Shown here: piece after piece, positions 30,801 to 41,373 of the stretch
Position numbering within the stretch: the first letter of the stretch is position 1
Layout of the letters: each line of letters begins with the position of its first letter
Assembly: GCF_000372725.1 (NCBI RefSeq)
Contig: NW_005196310.1
Coordinates: 24,988 to 88,987 of the forward strand
Length of the DNA stretch: 64,000 nt
Source: Emiliania huxleyi CCMP1516
Lineage: Eukaryota > Haptophyta > Isochrysidales > Noelaerhabdaceae
Direction: 5' to 3'
Translations under genes and position numbers: made by a program
Notes under the pieces: model-generated
What the model was told of the DNA's origin: nothing
The model's database searches: none
Seen by the model: only the letters and a program-made list of their open reading frames with translations

Positions 30801-33098
30801 AGCTCGTCGCGGGTGGAGGCGGCGGCGGGGGGCGCCAGCCTGTCCGGCAAGTGGTTCTCGAGCAGCGAGGGGGAGACGCCAAAGGTGGAGACCTGCGAAT
30901 CAGTGGGCCTTCATCAACGAAACCCAATAGCCGGGGGGAGAGCCCAAAGGTGGAGGAGACCTGCACGATGACGTGTCGGCCTCCGAAGTCGACGCCCAAG
31001 AAGCCGCCAGACTTGAACTCGTGCTCGAGGCCTATCAACTAATTAATTAATTAAAATAATTAATTAATTAAGCCGCCAGACTTGAACTCGTGCTCGAGGC
31101 CTATCAATTAATTGATATCAAACTAACTAAAGATCACTTCAGGAAGCCGCCAGACTTGAACTCGCGACGCCTATTGAGTGGCTGGTCGTCCCTGCGCCAG
31201 ACCACGTGCCTCGACGGGAGGGCTGCGGTCGTGCTCGAGGCCGAGCAGCCGCTTGCACGAGGTGAGGAAGTTGCGCGTGTACCTTAATTAATTAGCGCGT
31301 GATTGGTTCGTTAATTCATTAGCTTGCACGAGGTGAGGAAGCCGCGAGTGTACTCGAAGAGCAGGAAGCCGACCATGTCCGCGTGCAGCATCGCTCGGAG
31401 CAGCTCCTCGCGGACGGCGACGGAGCGGAAGACGTCGCTCGCCGGGAAGGGCGAGTGCAGGAAGAGTCCGATGTGGGCGGTGCGGTGGCGGCGGAGCAGG
31501 AAGGAGGGGAGGAGGAGCAGGTGGTAGTCGTGCGCCCAGACCTCGGCGGTCATCAACGATCAATCACTGACAAACCAGCAGCAACAGCAGCCAGGTGGTA
31601 GCCGTGCGCCCACAACAGACCATGTGCCAGGTTCGTACACCTCCATCACGGTGTCGGCTACACTGCCACCACTGCTACCACTGCTACTACTACTACTACT
31701 ACTACTACTACAGACCATGTGCCCCGGCTCGTACACCTCCATCACGGTGTCGGCGAACTTTCGGTTGGCGGCGGAGTACGCCCGCCAGTCCTCCTACTCA
31801 TCAGCCTCGGGGGATCTCGGGGAGTCTCGGCGAGTCCGGAGTACCGACCGCCAGCCCTCCTCGCAGAACGGGTTCTCGCTGTCGGGGAGCCGCATCCGGT
31901 TGTGGAAGACGGGCCGCAGGTAGGAGCGGCAGAAGCCTATCATTCACTAAGTGATCACCTCTCCTCACCTTCCTTCCTTACTTAGGGCCGCAGGCACGAG
32001 CGGCAGAAGCCGTGGTAGAAGCGGTCGGTCAGCGCGGCGGGCAGGAAGACGGGCAGGCAAGAGTAGCCCTCGAGCAGCAGCTGCGCGAGGCCCTCCTCCT
32101 CGTCGGGGTCGACAGCGCAGCCGACGCCTATTAGTTAATTACCGTTAAATTAATTACACACTAATGAAGGGATCGTCGGGGTCGCTAGGGCAGCCGACGC
32201 CTCCGACCCACATCACCCGGCAGCCCAGCGACAAGGCGTGCTGATTGAGGACCGACTCGTCGTCCCACTCCACCTGTTCACGGCTGCAGGTGTGAAGAGA
32301 CGTTGTTCACAGCCGAGGACCGACTCGTCCTCTGCCACTCCACCTCCCACCCTCCGCCCTCGGCTCTCGACACAGTGAGCGGCAGCTGGTACGCCACGAG
32401 GATGACCTGTTGACAGCTGGAGGTGTGAAGAGACAGCGAGAGCGGCAGCGGGATCGCCTCGAGCATGAGCACCGTGTCGCTTTTCTCGAGCGGCAGCAGC
32501 GGCGCCGCCCCGGACGGCCCAGCAGGCGCGGTCATCCGGTTCGCCTGCGCCTGCGGGAGCTGCAGGAAGGAGCGGAGCCGCGCCGGCATCACCCCGCCGT
32601 GAAGGGCGGCGAGGGCGGCGGAGAGGTACGAGCAGAGGGCGACGCGGCGGCCGTCCACGACCTCTGGCGCGAGGCGGTTGAGGTGAAAGGGCCAGACGGG
32701 GAAGTGGTGGGGGAGGCCGGAGACCTCGCCGCGCAGGCCGTCGTGCAGCGCCACGAACTCGCGGTACCGCCGCTGCGCCTGCACGCCGCGCACGCGTTAC
32801 GGGCTGCATGAGCACGCGCGGCAGAGCTGTCGGGAACGCGGCACAATACACGCAGCAGGCGCGGGAACACACGCGCGCACTCGCATGAAATGCGCACACG
32901 TAGGCTGATCTCATTGGCGGCGGATGGGTGCGGCGGCTGGAGTGGAATATGCGGCAGCCAGGGCAGCCGCTGAGTCTGTGGAGAATGCGGCGATGCCTGG
33001 AAGCGTTGGCCCTGGTAGTGCGTGGTGATGGAGTACGAGGTGTAGGGCTTCCCGCTCGAGTCAAACAAGGTCGATGTTGATTCGATTGAGAACTCCAT
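27851..33098 (-). CDS. TPS-like: PX domain/trehalose-6-phosphate synthase/phosphatase fusion
   Basis: From ATG 33098, MEFSIESTSTLF and KPYTSYSITTHYQG with the next exon's QRRYREFVALHDGLRGEV and RRVALCSYLSAAL form a PX phosphoinositide-binding domain. The synthase follows: VILVAYQLPLTV, VMWVGGVGC, VWAHDYHLLLLPSFLLRR (its HDYH), GLFLHSPFPASDVFR, GFLLFEYTRGFLTSC and LLAGVDYLDRFKGVQLKLL. The phosphatase-like part has QRVVLLDWGGTLTPAD, HVMVLSGLGRDTADT, FVLCVGDDSSDELMF and FTATVGRKPSDASAYL. The layout matches plant class II TPS proteins apart from the PX domain. Motif I is DWGGT instead of DxDGT, so phosphatase activity is doubtful. At least a dozen introns interrupt it. Several carry the 28-nt hairpin element, and most show duplicated exon starts (e.g. 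CTGCAGCTCGCGCGCCTGCA at 28389 and 28459). Confidence 0.85.
28788..28815 (-). repeat. Hairpin intron element, 28 nt
   Basis: In the TPS gene, directly upstream (gene sense) of the exon VDAAFGSVPGLSL. Confidence 0.88.
28854..28881 (-). repeat. Hairpin intron element, 28 nt
   Basis: Identical in sequence to the copy at 28788, 66 nt away in the same TPS intron; the unit was duplicated with its element. Confidence 0.88.
29134..29161 (-). repeat. Hairpin intron element, 28 nt, GC variant
   Basis: Starts GCCTCTTCACACC instead of GTCTC and ends TTGTGAACAG. It precedes the exon VLLSYRAAAQRVVLLD, whose start GTGCTCCTCTCGTATCGCG is duplicated at the start of the intron. Confidence 0.85.
29272..29362 (-). 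repeat. Intronic CTAGGAAGTGT array in TPS
   Basis: About seven 11-nt units (plus strand GACACTTCCTC or GACACTTCCTA) lie between two copies of GAGGAGCAGCCTGCTGCG. Confidence 0.85.
30040..30380 (-). repeat. Stacked duplicated intron units in TPS
   Basis: GCGAGAGAGAGCCGCTCCAC occurs twice and a variant once. A 70-nt block with GCAGTCCATCATCACTCAAA and TAGTGGATGAGGGGCTGGTG occurs twice. AT-rich palindromic filler (TGAATCATTGGTTGATTCA) lies between. Confidence 0.8.
32274..32301 (-). repeat. Hairpin intron element, 28 nt
   Basis: In gene sense it ends CCGTGAACAG before an exon starting GTGGAGTGGGACGAC. Confidence 0.85.
32407..32434 (-). repeat. Hairpin intron element, 28 nt
   Basis: In gene sense it ends GCTGTCAACAG before the exon VILVAYQLPLTV. 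Confidence 0.85.
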
Positions 33099-33235
33099 CG
33101 TCAAGCGTGGTGTGCTGCCGCGCGAGTGTTGCAGGCGGGGGTCGAGGGACTTCGCGAATCGAGGGACTTGCGAGCGCGGCGAATCGAGCAGGTTCGTTGT
33201 GAAGAGCTGGGGGCCCCGGGGTGAGTCCTTCGGTA

Positions 33236-33412
33236 AGCGCGGGTTAGCGCGGGTTAGTGCTCACTAACCCGTGCACGGGTTAGCACGGGTCAGAACGGGT
33301 TATCATAACCCGACGCTAACCCGACGCTAACCCGGCACTAACCCGTGCGGCTGGGGGGCATACGTCAGCAGGGGTTTGCGCCGGGTTAGGGGTGGGTTAG
33401 GGCCGGGTTAGA
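33236..33412. repeat. Telomere-like GGGTTAG repeats in palindromic order
   Basis: GCGGGTTAG units run one way (33238-33300), CTAACCC units face them (33265-33345), then GGGTTAG returns (33380-33412). The unit is close to the TTAGGG telomere repeat with a CGC or CCG spacer. It lies just upstream of the TPS gene. Confidence 0.75.
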
Positions 33413-33419
33413 GCTGGTT

Positions 33420-33931
33420 GGCGAGATGAAACGGCTGCTGCGGCGGGCACTTCTGTTCACATATTCTGCCTTAACAGGTCGGCATGGTCTTCTGGTAACA
33501 GGCATGTTGTTGGTAACTTGATCGAATGTCGCCGAGGTCGCGGACGAGCACTAACGAGCACTCGGTGTACATCGACGGGGCTCACGTGCTCGCTCGGTTC
33601 TCTTTCATTATTGCGTCTCGGTGCCAAACCACCCCTTCCCACTGGCATCCCACTTCCCACCGAGGCCGCGGGCACGGCCACGGGGCAGGTCGAGAGCCGT
33701 ATTTCACCGCGTTCCCCAGAGGTGAGCCCCCCATTGGCCATTTTGCGCATTGGTGTCCAGTCCGACCCTGGCTGTTCTTCACCTTCCTACATACATACAT
33801 AAATTTGTGACTCATCGCACTCCAAGTGCCCCAAGGAACAAGCGACGGGGGCACGCACGCTCAGCACAGTCACTCAGGCGAGGGACTTCAGCACACTCCA
33901 CGCCGTGGGGCTAGCACGCACACAACGGCAA
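33420..33931. other. Intergenic with a partial dispersed repeat (33743-33800)
   Basis: ATTGGTGTCCAGTCCGACCC then TGGCTGTTCTTCACCTTCC matches the end of the 20826-20975 repeat. No gene was seen elsewhere. Confidence 0.6.
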
Positions 33932-35125
33932 CTACATCAAGACGGCGAAAGCCTTCATCCGCGCCGCCGCCATCGGAGCCACCGCCTCCCACGCATCCAA
34001 CGCAGGGTCGTACCGCTCCACCGAGCTGAGGTGGGTGTAGCCGGCACCCATTCCGCCTGCGACATAGAGCTTGCCGTCGAGCACTGCCACGGCGTGAGAT
34101 CCTCGCACCGTCGTCATCGGCGCCACCGCCTCCCACGCATCCAACGCCGGGTCGTACCGCTCGACTGAGCTGAGGAAGCCGTCGTTGTACCCGCCCATAG
34201 CGTACAGCTTGCCGTCGAGCACCGCCACGGCGTGAACGCACCGCGCCGTTGCCATCGGCGCCACCGCCTCCCACGCGTTCGTCGCCGCGTCGTACCGCTC
34301 CTCCGAGGTGAGCCAGCCGTCGTCGTTGCGACCGCCCACAGCGTACAGCCTGTCGTCGAGCACCGCCACGCGATGGTTACTCCGCTCCGTCGCCATCGGG
34401 GCCACCGCCTCCCACGCGCCAACTGCCGGGTCGTACCGCTCCACCGAGCTGAGGAATTGGTCGTTGTCGCCGTCCTCGTCGTCGCCGTTGAAGCCTCCAA
34501 CAGCATAGGCCTTGCTGTTGAGCACCGCCACGGCGTGACTAATGCGTGGCGTCGCCATCGGCGCCACAGCCTCCCACACATTCGTAGCCAAGTCGTACCG
34601 CTCCACCAGGTTGGAAGGTGCGAGGTCAGCCTCGCCATCCTCATCCTCGCCATCAGCCTCACTCTCGCCGCCCACAGCGTAGAGCTTGCCATCGAGCACC
34701 GCCGTGCTGAAATACTTTCGTGCCGACGGCATCGGCGCCACAGCCTCCCCATCCCACTCATTCGTTGACGGGTCGTACCGCTCAAGCGAGTTGACAGTCC
34801 CACCCTCGCCGTCGCGGCCGCCGATCACGACCAGGCGCGGCCTCTCGCGCTTCTTCAGCGTCTCCTTCCAGCCGCGGCGCCACGCGCGGCACGTCCCCTT
34901 GGCGGCGTGCTCCGTGGTCGGCAGCTGGGCGAGGATGCGCGGGGCGAGGTCCGGCGAGAGGAGGACCTCGGAGAGGATCCACTCGGGCTGCTCCACGAGC
35001 CGAGCGGCGTGCTCCTCCGCCACGCGCAGCGCGGCGTCGCTCGCGCCCGCCTGCGCCTCGATGATGGCGCACAGCTGCTCTGGCGAGAGGCCCGCGACGC
35101 GCGCGCCGATGCGGTGGGAGGCCAT
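33932..35125 (-). CDS. F-box-like/Kelch-repeat protein 2
   Basis: A 397-residue intronless frame. The start chosen is MASHRIGARVAGL at 35125 because the three paralogs begin there; the frame stays open to 35170. The F-box-like N-terminal part is almost identical to Kelch 1. Six blades follow with SSVERYDPALDAWEAVAPM and VLDGKLYAVGG, and acidic loops (EADGEDEDGEAD, GDDEDGDND) between blades 1-3 make it longer. It ends ARMKAFAVLM. The last blades are nearly identical in DNA to those of the gene at 43604-44776. The expected role is substrate choice for an SCF-type ubiquitin ligase. Confidence 0.88.
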   Translation of the reverse strand: MASHRIGARVAGLSPEQLCAIIEAQAGASDAALRVAEEHAARLVEQPEWILSEVLLSPDLAPRILAQLPTTEHAAKGTCRAWRRGWKETLKKRERPRLVVIGGRDGEGGTVNSLERYDPSTNEWDGEAVAPMPSARKYFSTAVLDGKLYAVGGESEADGEDEDGEADLAPSNLVERYDLATNVWEAVAPMATPRISHAVAVLNSKAYAVGGFNGDDEDGDNDQFLSSVERYDPAVGAWEAVAPMATERSNHRVAVLDDRLYAVGGRNDDGWLTSEERYDAATNAWEAVAPMATARCVHAVAVLDGKLYAMGGYNDGFLSSVERYDPALDAWEAVAPMTTVRGSHAVAVLDGKLYVAGGMGAGYTHLSSVERYDPALDAWEAVAPMAAARMKAFAVLM

Positions 35126-35337
35126 CGGCGCGGACGGTCCCGCGCCGGCAAGCTTGGATTTCGCTCGCAAGGGTGTGGGTACTCGGCGGACCGCGTCGTT
35201 GCGCCGTCACCCATGCCATCGTGGAAAAAAAATCTCGCCGGCTTCGCGCCGAACGCGCGCAGCGTCTGTGCGTGTTTGCCCGTACTCCGTGCCAGGAGGT
35301 GCATATCACTGACTCACGTCCGCCATCAGGTGTGTAT
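35126..35337. promoter_or_regulatory. Bidirectional promoter region
   Basis: Only 212 nt separate the divergent ATGs of Kelch 2 and the exportin-like gene, so both promoters must share it. No TATA-like element was identified. Confidence 0.5.
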
Positions 35338-38300
35338 ATGGCCGACGCCAATCTCGTCGCCGAGGTCTCCTCCGCGCTGCACGAGGTTCTCGCACCGACC
35401 ACGCCTCCGGAGCGGCGGCAGGCGCTGCAGCAGGCGCTGCAGCAGGAGCGGTCGCGCGCGGGCGCTGGCGCGTGCTACCTGGCCGTGCTCGCCGAGTCGT
35501 CGGACGAGGCGCTGCTGTGGTTCGCCCTCGCGGTCCACGAGGCCGCACTCCTCCGCGCGGCCGACACCTCTGGCGGCACGGCCGAGCGGCAGCAGCTTCG
35601 GGCTGTGCTGCTCGGCATGCTGTTTGGGCCGCGGTATGAGACGCTGCCGCCGAGTGCGCGCGGCAAGGCGGTCTCGCTGCTCGCGCGGCTGGTGGTCGCC
35701 ACGTGGCCGGCCGAGGCGCGGCCCACGCCTCCTCCTCTTCGCCAGAGCGGGCTCTGCGCCTTTCCGAGACGCCTTCCTCGCCAGAGACGCCTCCTCCGCT
35801 CCAATGCCTGCTCCGCGACTCTTCCCGGACCCGGACTCTTCCTGTCTCGTCAGGACCCGACTCTCCTCCCCTCCCTCCTCGAGCTGCTTGCCGCGCCGGG
35901 AGCCGCACGGCCGCGCGCCGCCGCCGTCCTCGCCGCCCTCGCCGACGAGCTCGCCCCAGGCCGCCCCTGACCGTTCCCAGACCTTTGCAAGACCTTTCCT
36001 AGACCTTTCCTAGACCTTTCCTCGACCCTTCCCAGACCCTGCCCAGACCGTTCCTGGACCTTTCCGAAGCACGTCCTTCGCCTCCAGAGAGGTGTCGATC
36101 TCGCCGACTGATCGTCCCCTCTCAGTCTACCGCTTCTAGACACCTCCGAGGCCTCTACCACTCACGCACGTCGCCCGTCGCCAAACCAGCTCACCCCAGC
36201 GTCCTCCTCACCTCCTCGGACCCTTCTCGGAACTTTCCTGCAGGCCGCCAGCGCGGGCTCGCGGCACACCAGGCCGCGCTGCAGCAGGCGTTCGCAGCCA
36301 CTCTGCCGTCGGTCTTTGGCACCCTCGCCGCCGCTCTGAGGGCGGAGGCGGCGGCGGGCGGCGGAGGCGGCGGCGGAGGCGGAGGCGGAGGCGGAGGCGG
36401 AGGCGGAGGCGAGGAGGGGGAGGGGGCGAGGCAGTGCCTAGGGGCGGTGGTCGGTCTGGTGAGGCTGGGGTGGACCCTCCGACCTCCCGCGGATGAGGCT
36501 GCGCATAGCCGAGACATCGCCGAGGTAGACATCGCCGGCTGCCTCTCGGCTGCGCATAGCCGAGACATCGCCGAGGGTAGACCCGAGAGGCAGCCGAGAG
36601 GCAGCCGAGAGGCAGCCGAGAGGCGGCCGAGAGGCGGCCGAGAGGCGGCCGAGAGGCGGCCGAGAGGCGGCCGAGAGGCGGCCGAGAGGCAGCCGAGAGG
36701 CAGCCGAGAGGCAGCCGAGAGGCAGCCGAGAGGCAGCCGAGAGGCAGCCGAGAGGCAGCCGAGAGGCAGCCGATAGGCAGCCGAGAGGCGGCCGAGAGGC
36801 AGCCGAGAGGCGGTCGAGAAATGAGCAGAATACGATGTAGCATAGGCTGCGCGGCAGCAGCTTCCGCTTCTGCTCGGCGCGGTGGCGGCCTTCTTTTCTC
36901 CGAGGGCGGGCGGTGCCAGGCTCGCTTGCACCGCCCTCGAGGCGGCACGAGAGCTGTCCGAGCTGCAGGAGGGCGCAGTTGCGGCGCTGCTCTCCCCGCT
37001 GATCGAGCCGGCGCTGCAGGCGCTCTCCGCCCGCAACAGCACACAGCACGTCTACGCGATGTGCTGCATTGTTACTACACTGTTGTCCCCTGCTGGCAGG
37101 CCCTCTCCGCCCTCGCTGCCGCCCCTCCGGAGGCACAACTCGAGGAGCTCTACTCCCCCCCATTCCAGTCCGCTCTACTCCTTCCCCTTCCGACACACAC
37201 AGGCGCAGCTCGAGGAGCTCTACTCCCCCCCCTTCCAGTCCGCTCTACTCCTTCCCATTCCGACACACACAGGCGCAGCTCGAGGAATACGAGGAGCAGC
37301 TCTTCCTCCTCCTCGACTCGCTCGCCGGCCCGCCGCTCTCTCCTCTCCGCAGACTAGTTGCTCCTGCCCACTGAGCGAGTTGCCATCGACCAGGCCGCTG
37401 GCTCCTCCGCCTCTCTCCGCCCGCCGCCCCGTGGGCGCTGGAGCAGCTGTGGCGCTACTCCGAGGGGCGGGGCGGCAGGCAGCTCCAGCGCTGCGTGCGC
37501 GCCTCAAGCGCGCTGCTCGACGCCGCAGGCGGACAGGCTGCACCTCGGCTGCAGCTCGGCTGTACCTCGGCTGCAGCTCGGCTGCAGCTCGGCTGCCTCT
37601 CGGCTGCACCTCGGCTGCGCCTCGGCTGCACCTCGGCTGCCTCAGCTGCAGCTCGGCCGCACCTCGGCTGCGCCTCGGCTGCACCTCGGCTGCACCTCGG
37701 CTGCACCTCGGCTGCACCTCGGCTGCAGCTCGGCTGCACTTCGGCTGCACCTCGGCTGCACCTCGGCTGCGCCTCGGCTGTCTCAGCTGCAGCTCGGCCG
37801 CACCTCGGCCGCACCTCGGCTGCGCCTCGGCTGCGCCTCGGCTGCAGCTCGGCTGCGCCTCGGCTGCAGCTCGGCTGCCTCGGCTGCAGCTCGGCTGCCT
37901 CAGCTGCAGCTCGTGCGCGCTGCTCGACGCAGGCGGCGAGGCGGAGGGGCTGTCCTCGTCCGCCGACCACGCCACCGCCGGCGGCATCGCCGACGCGCTG
38001 CTTGGCTCGTGCGGGTCGCTCGTTCGGCGGCTGCAGCTGTGTCAGCTGTGAACAGCGTCTCCTCACACCTGCAGCTGTGAACAGGTCGCTCGTGCGGCGG
38101 CTGCAGCGGCATCTCTCGCCGGCGCTGCGGGAGGAGTACGAGCTGGTGGAGCCCGGAGGTGCGGCCGGCGGCGGGGGGGGCGAGGGCGGCGGCGGCGCTG
38201 ACGGCGACAGCGACGCGGACGGTGCTGGCGAGGGCGAGGGCGAGGGCGGAGGGGTGGAGCTGCTCGGCGGCGGCGGCGGCGAGGAGGACTCCTTCGAGGC

Positions 38301-40377
38301 GTTGTGCAGCGACGCAATGTCGCTGCTGTGCGCCCTCGCGTCGCTGCGAGGGGAGGCGGAGCTGCTGCTGCTCTGTGGCGCCGTCGGCTCCTCTCGGCCA
38401 ATCTCGGGCGATCTCATCAGGCGGTGCTGCTGCTGCTCTGCGGCGAGCTCGCGCCGCTGCTGCCACGCTTCTCGGGCGCCGACGCCGCGTCGCTCGACGC
38501 CGACGGGGCTGCGGACGTGGTGACATCGCCGACCTCCTCGCCGCGGTCCTCCCTCCCGAGACCCTTCCGAGACAGCTGCGAGACCCGTTTTGTTTTGCGG
38601 CAGGTGCTTCTCGCCGACTGCCTCGTCGCCGTCCTCCCGAGTGCGGCGGCGGCCAGCACCGCTCCCGTCGCCGACGAGTTCAACTCCACAGTCTCATCCC
38701 ACGAGGTCCCGCAACCAGGCGGCCAGCATCGCCCCGGTCGCCGAGCTCTCTCGGCACGTGGCGGCCGCCTTGGGCCGTCTCGGGCAGCGAGCCTCCTCCT
38801 CCCGCCCCCTCCTCGCCGCCGCGGTGTCGCTGCTTCGGCTCGTCGGCGCCCTCTGTAGCTGGCTCGCTTCGCTGCTCGAGGCGCCGAGTAGTGCGGCCGC
38901 CCGACCGCACCACCAGGTCGCCAGACGAGGAGCTGGTCGTCGCCTCTTCCCTAGGCGCAGAGCTGGCCGCCCGCAGACCGCGCCACCGCAGAGCGGCTCC
39001 TCTCCGACTGCCTCACCGCCGTGCTGCAGCAGTCGCCGCCTTTGCTCGCCGCCCCCGCCGCCACGCCCCTCGTCGCTCGGCAGGTCGGCGCGCTGCTCCT
39101 CGAAGTGTCTAGGAAGTGTCTAGGAAGTGTCTAGGAAGTGTCTAGGAAGTGTCTCGGCAGGTCGGCGCGCTGCTCGCCGCCACGGCGTGCCGCCGCTGGC
39201 CGGCCTCGGTGCACGACGCGGCGGGGCTGCAGTCTCTGCGAGGCGTCGACTCCGCCCCCGCCACCCCGTCAGCTCTTGAGGACGAGCGCGAGGCGAGCCG
39301 CGAGTGAACGAGTCACTAGGCCTCGAGCCCGCCGCCGCAGCCTCCCTCCCGCCGCCCCGCCAGCCCCTCCTCCTCGCGGCGGCGTGCGGCGCGCTGCTGC
39401 TGCCGCCGCGCAACGCCGACATGCGGTCGTACCCCGAGCCTCTCCTGCCTGCGTGGAGGAGGGAGCGGTACACAGAGTCGCGTCCCCCGCCGTGCTCCTG
39501 CGGGCAGCGGCGCCTCTTCACGATTGCGGGCCGTGAGCAGGTACGACGCGCTCATCCGCTCGCTCTGCGCGGCGATGGCGGCCGACCCGGCAGATTGGGC
39601 GGAGATACAGCCGAGATACAGCCGAGATACAGCCGAGATACAGCCGAGATTTAGCCGAGATTTAGCCGAGGTATGGCTGCCGAGCAGGCAGACTCTGCCG
39701 AGCTGCGCCACCCGCCGACTGGGAAGTGCTGGGTGCTAACCGCCGGAGCGCTGCGAACTAGGAGCGCCCCGAGCTGCTCGCCGCTCGCCTCGCCGCAGCG
39801 GACGGCCGACACCGCGTGCGCTGCGTCCGCTCCATCGTCGCCGCGCTGTCGAGCGAGCACCGGGCGGTGATGGCGGCGGCGCTGCAGCCGGCGGCGCCCC
39901 TCCTCCTCCCGGCCCTACACGCCCTCCTCCCAAGCCTGCTCGGCAGCCCGGCGGGCGGAGGGCAGCCCCCGGCGCCGGCGGCGCTCTCTAGACCAGCGAA
40001 ACATCGACGCGTATTCCGCCGAGCACTCGAGACGGGCGCGCATTTGGCTGCACTCTGCAGTATCAACACTGGCAGTGCATTCGCAACATCGTTGCCCCGC
40101 TGTCCGCCGTGCGAGAGCTCCGTTGTCGGTGCACACACGAGTCCCGCACACGTCCTCGCCTCAGGTGCCTCTCCTCGCCGTGCGAGAGCTCCTCGCCCTC
40201 CTCCTCGCCCTCCTCCCCCACCTCTCCTCCTCCTCCGCCGCCAAGTTGCCATCTCGCCACGCGGAGACTCGCCCTGCCCGGGGGCGGCGTCTCTTCACAG
40301 CGAGATGGGTGTGAACAGTTCGCCGTCCAGTTACGCGGAGCTCCTCAGCCTCGCCCTCACGAACGCCGTCGCCGCCA

Positions 40378-40411
<34 letters not shown>

Positions 40412-41373
40412 TGGTACTACTCCCTCCTCCTCCTCCGGCGGCGGCGGCGGCGCCTCCGCCGGTGCCGCAGCGGCGGCGGGCGCAGACGGCGTGATGTGCG
40501 TCTCGCTGCGGCTGCTCCTCCTGCTGGCGGACCCGCCCTCCCCAAGCCGCGCGCCGCCCACGCTGCCGCTCGGCCGCGTCGCTTCTCTTTGCGTGTGTAC
40601 GCCGAAGAGAGCTCCTGCGTGAGGTGGCGCATGTTCTTGCTTCAGGCCTCGTCGCGGCGGTCGGGCCCGCGCAGATCGGGTCCCTCGTCGGCTCGCCTCT
40701 CCTCGCCCCTCCTCGCCGCCGCCAGCTCCTCCTCCTCGCCGCCACCCTCCTGCGGCGGCAGTGGAGGGTCGTCTCGACGCGGCCGCAGGAGCTGCTCGTG
40801 CTGCTGCGGCTGCTCCACCACGGGCTCTCCTCGCCCGCCGACCCGCCCTCGTTCCGCACCTGCCTCGCCGCCCTCGCAGAGGTTCAGCCCCGCCTCGCCG
40901 CGCAGCCCTCCCCCGCCGGCGCGGCGGCCGACGCGACGCCGGAGGCGCCTCCATCTCTAGCCCCTACTTAACGCAGAGTGGATCGCTTCGGCCACACCAA
41001 CTTGTTGCATTAGGCGCTCCATCTCGAGCTGCTCCTCCTCGCCCTCGCGGCGCGGCTCGACCCGCTCCACGCCTCCCTCCACGACGAGACCACCGAATGC
41101 CTCCACGCCGCGGCGCTCGCCGACGCCGCCCGCCCGCCCTCGCCGCCCGCAAGCTCGGAGGCCGCACCGCCGCCGTTGCTGCTGCAGCTGCTGCAGCGGA
41201 GGCTGCTCGACGAGCCGGCGCTGGGGGCGGGGGAGAAGCAGATCCTCTACGACGCCTTCGCCGCCGCCGACTCGTCGGACCTGCCCTCCTTCCGGCGCAA
41301 CCTCGCCCGCCTCTGCCACGACCTCACCTTCTTTCGCGCGCGCGCACTGTTCGAGCACTCTGCGGTGTTCTGA
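35338..41373 (+). CDS. XPO6-like: Exportin-6-like nuclear export receptor
   Basis: The ATG at 35338 opens MADANLVAEVSSALHEVL, followed by GACYLAVLAESSDEALLWFA and PPSARGKAVSLLARLVVATW, which parallels the start of exportin-6 (its LPYFIRNKLCKVIVDIGRQDWP region). The last exon has SSDLPSFRRNLARLCHDLTF, close to the exportin-6 C-terminal DLPSFTQNVHRLVNDLRYY. Between them HEAT-like helices are spread over many exons. Exportin-6 carries profilin-actin out of the nucleus in animals and amoebae; the cargo here is inferred. Introns placed by continuity include 37020-37099, 37133-37272, 38356-38420 and 39084-39160; most start with a copy of the next exon. Two introns are swollen by minisatellites (36575-36825 and 37540-37910). 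I cannot place every exon. Confidence 0.72.
36575..36825 (+). repeat. Intronic GCAGCCGAGAG minisatellite
   Basis: About 22 units of 10 nt, GAGGCAGCCGA with a block of GAGGCGGCCGA in the middle. Confidence 0.9.
37133..37272 (+). repeat. Two tandem 70-nt intron units
   Basis: The segments from 37133 and 37203 are near-identical 70-mers: exon-start copy GC(A/G)CA(A/G)CTCGAGGAGCT, filler, then CGACACACACAG. The true exon AQLEEYEEQLFLLLD starts at 37273. Confidence 0.92.
37540..37910 (+). repeat. Intronic CTCGGCTGCA minisatellite, about 370 nt
   Basis: About 35 units of 10 nt. It is flanked by two copies of CGCGCTGCTCGACGC(CGC)AGGCGG. Confidence 0.92.
38057..38084 (+). repeat. Hairpin intron element, 28 nt
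   Basis: Ends GCTGTGAACAG before GTCGCTCGTGCGGCGGCTGC, a sequence whose copy opens the intron near 38011. Confidence 0.88.
39099..39156 (+). repeat. Intronic GAAGTGTCTAG array
   Basis: Five 11-nt units between two copies of GGTCGGCGCGCTGCTC; the intron is 39084-39160. Confidence 0.9.
39512..39540 (+). repeat. Hairpin intron element, 29 nt
   Basis: Begins GCCTCTTCACG and ends CCGTGAGCAG before the exon start GTACGACGCGCTC. Confidence 0.8.
40288..40317 (+). repeat. Hairpin intron element, 30 nt
   Basis: Begins GTCTCTTCACAGC and ends GGTGTGAACAG in the exportin-like gene. Confidence 0.8.

Noticed and set aside
33236-33412. A true chromosome end
   Set aside because: Repeats are few, degenerate, inverted and flanked by genes on both sides.
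36191-37196. Long frames reading (A/L)SAASRLPLGCLSA over minisatellites
   Set aside because: They are translations of the 10-nt repeat in three frames. The segment is intronic in the exportin-like gene.
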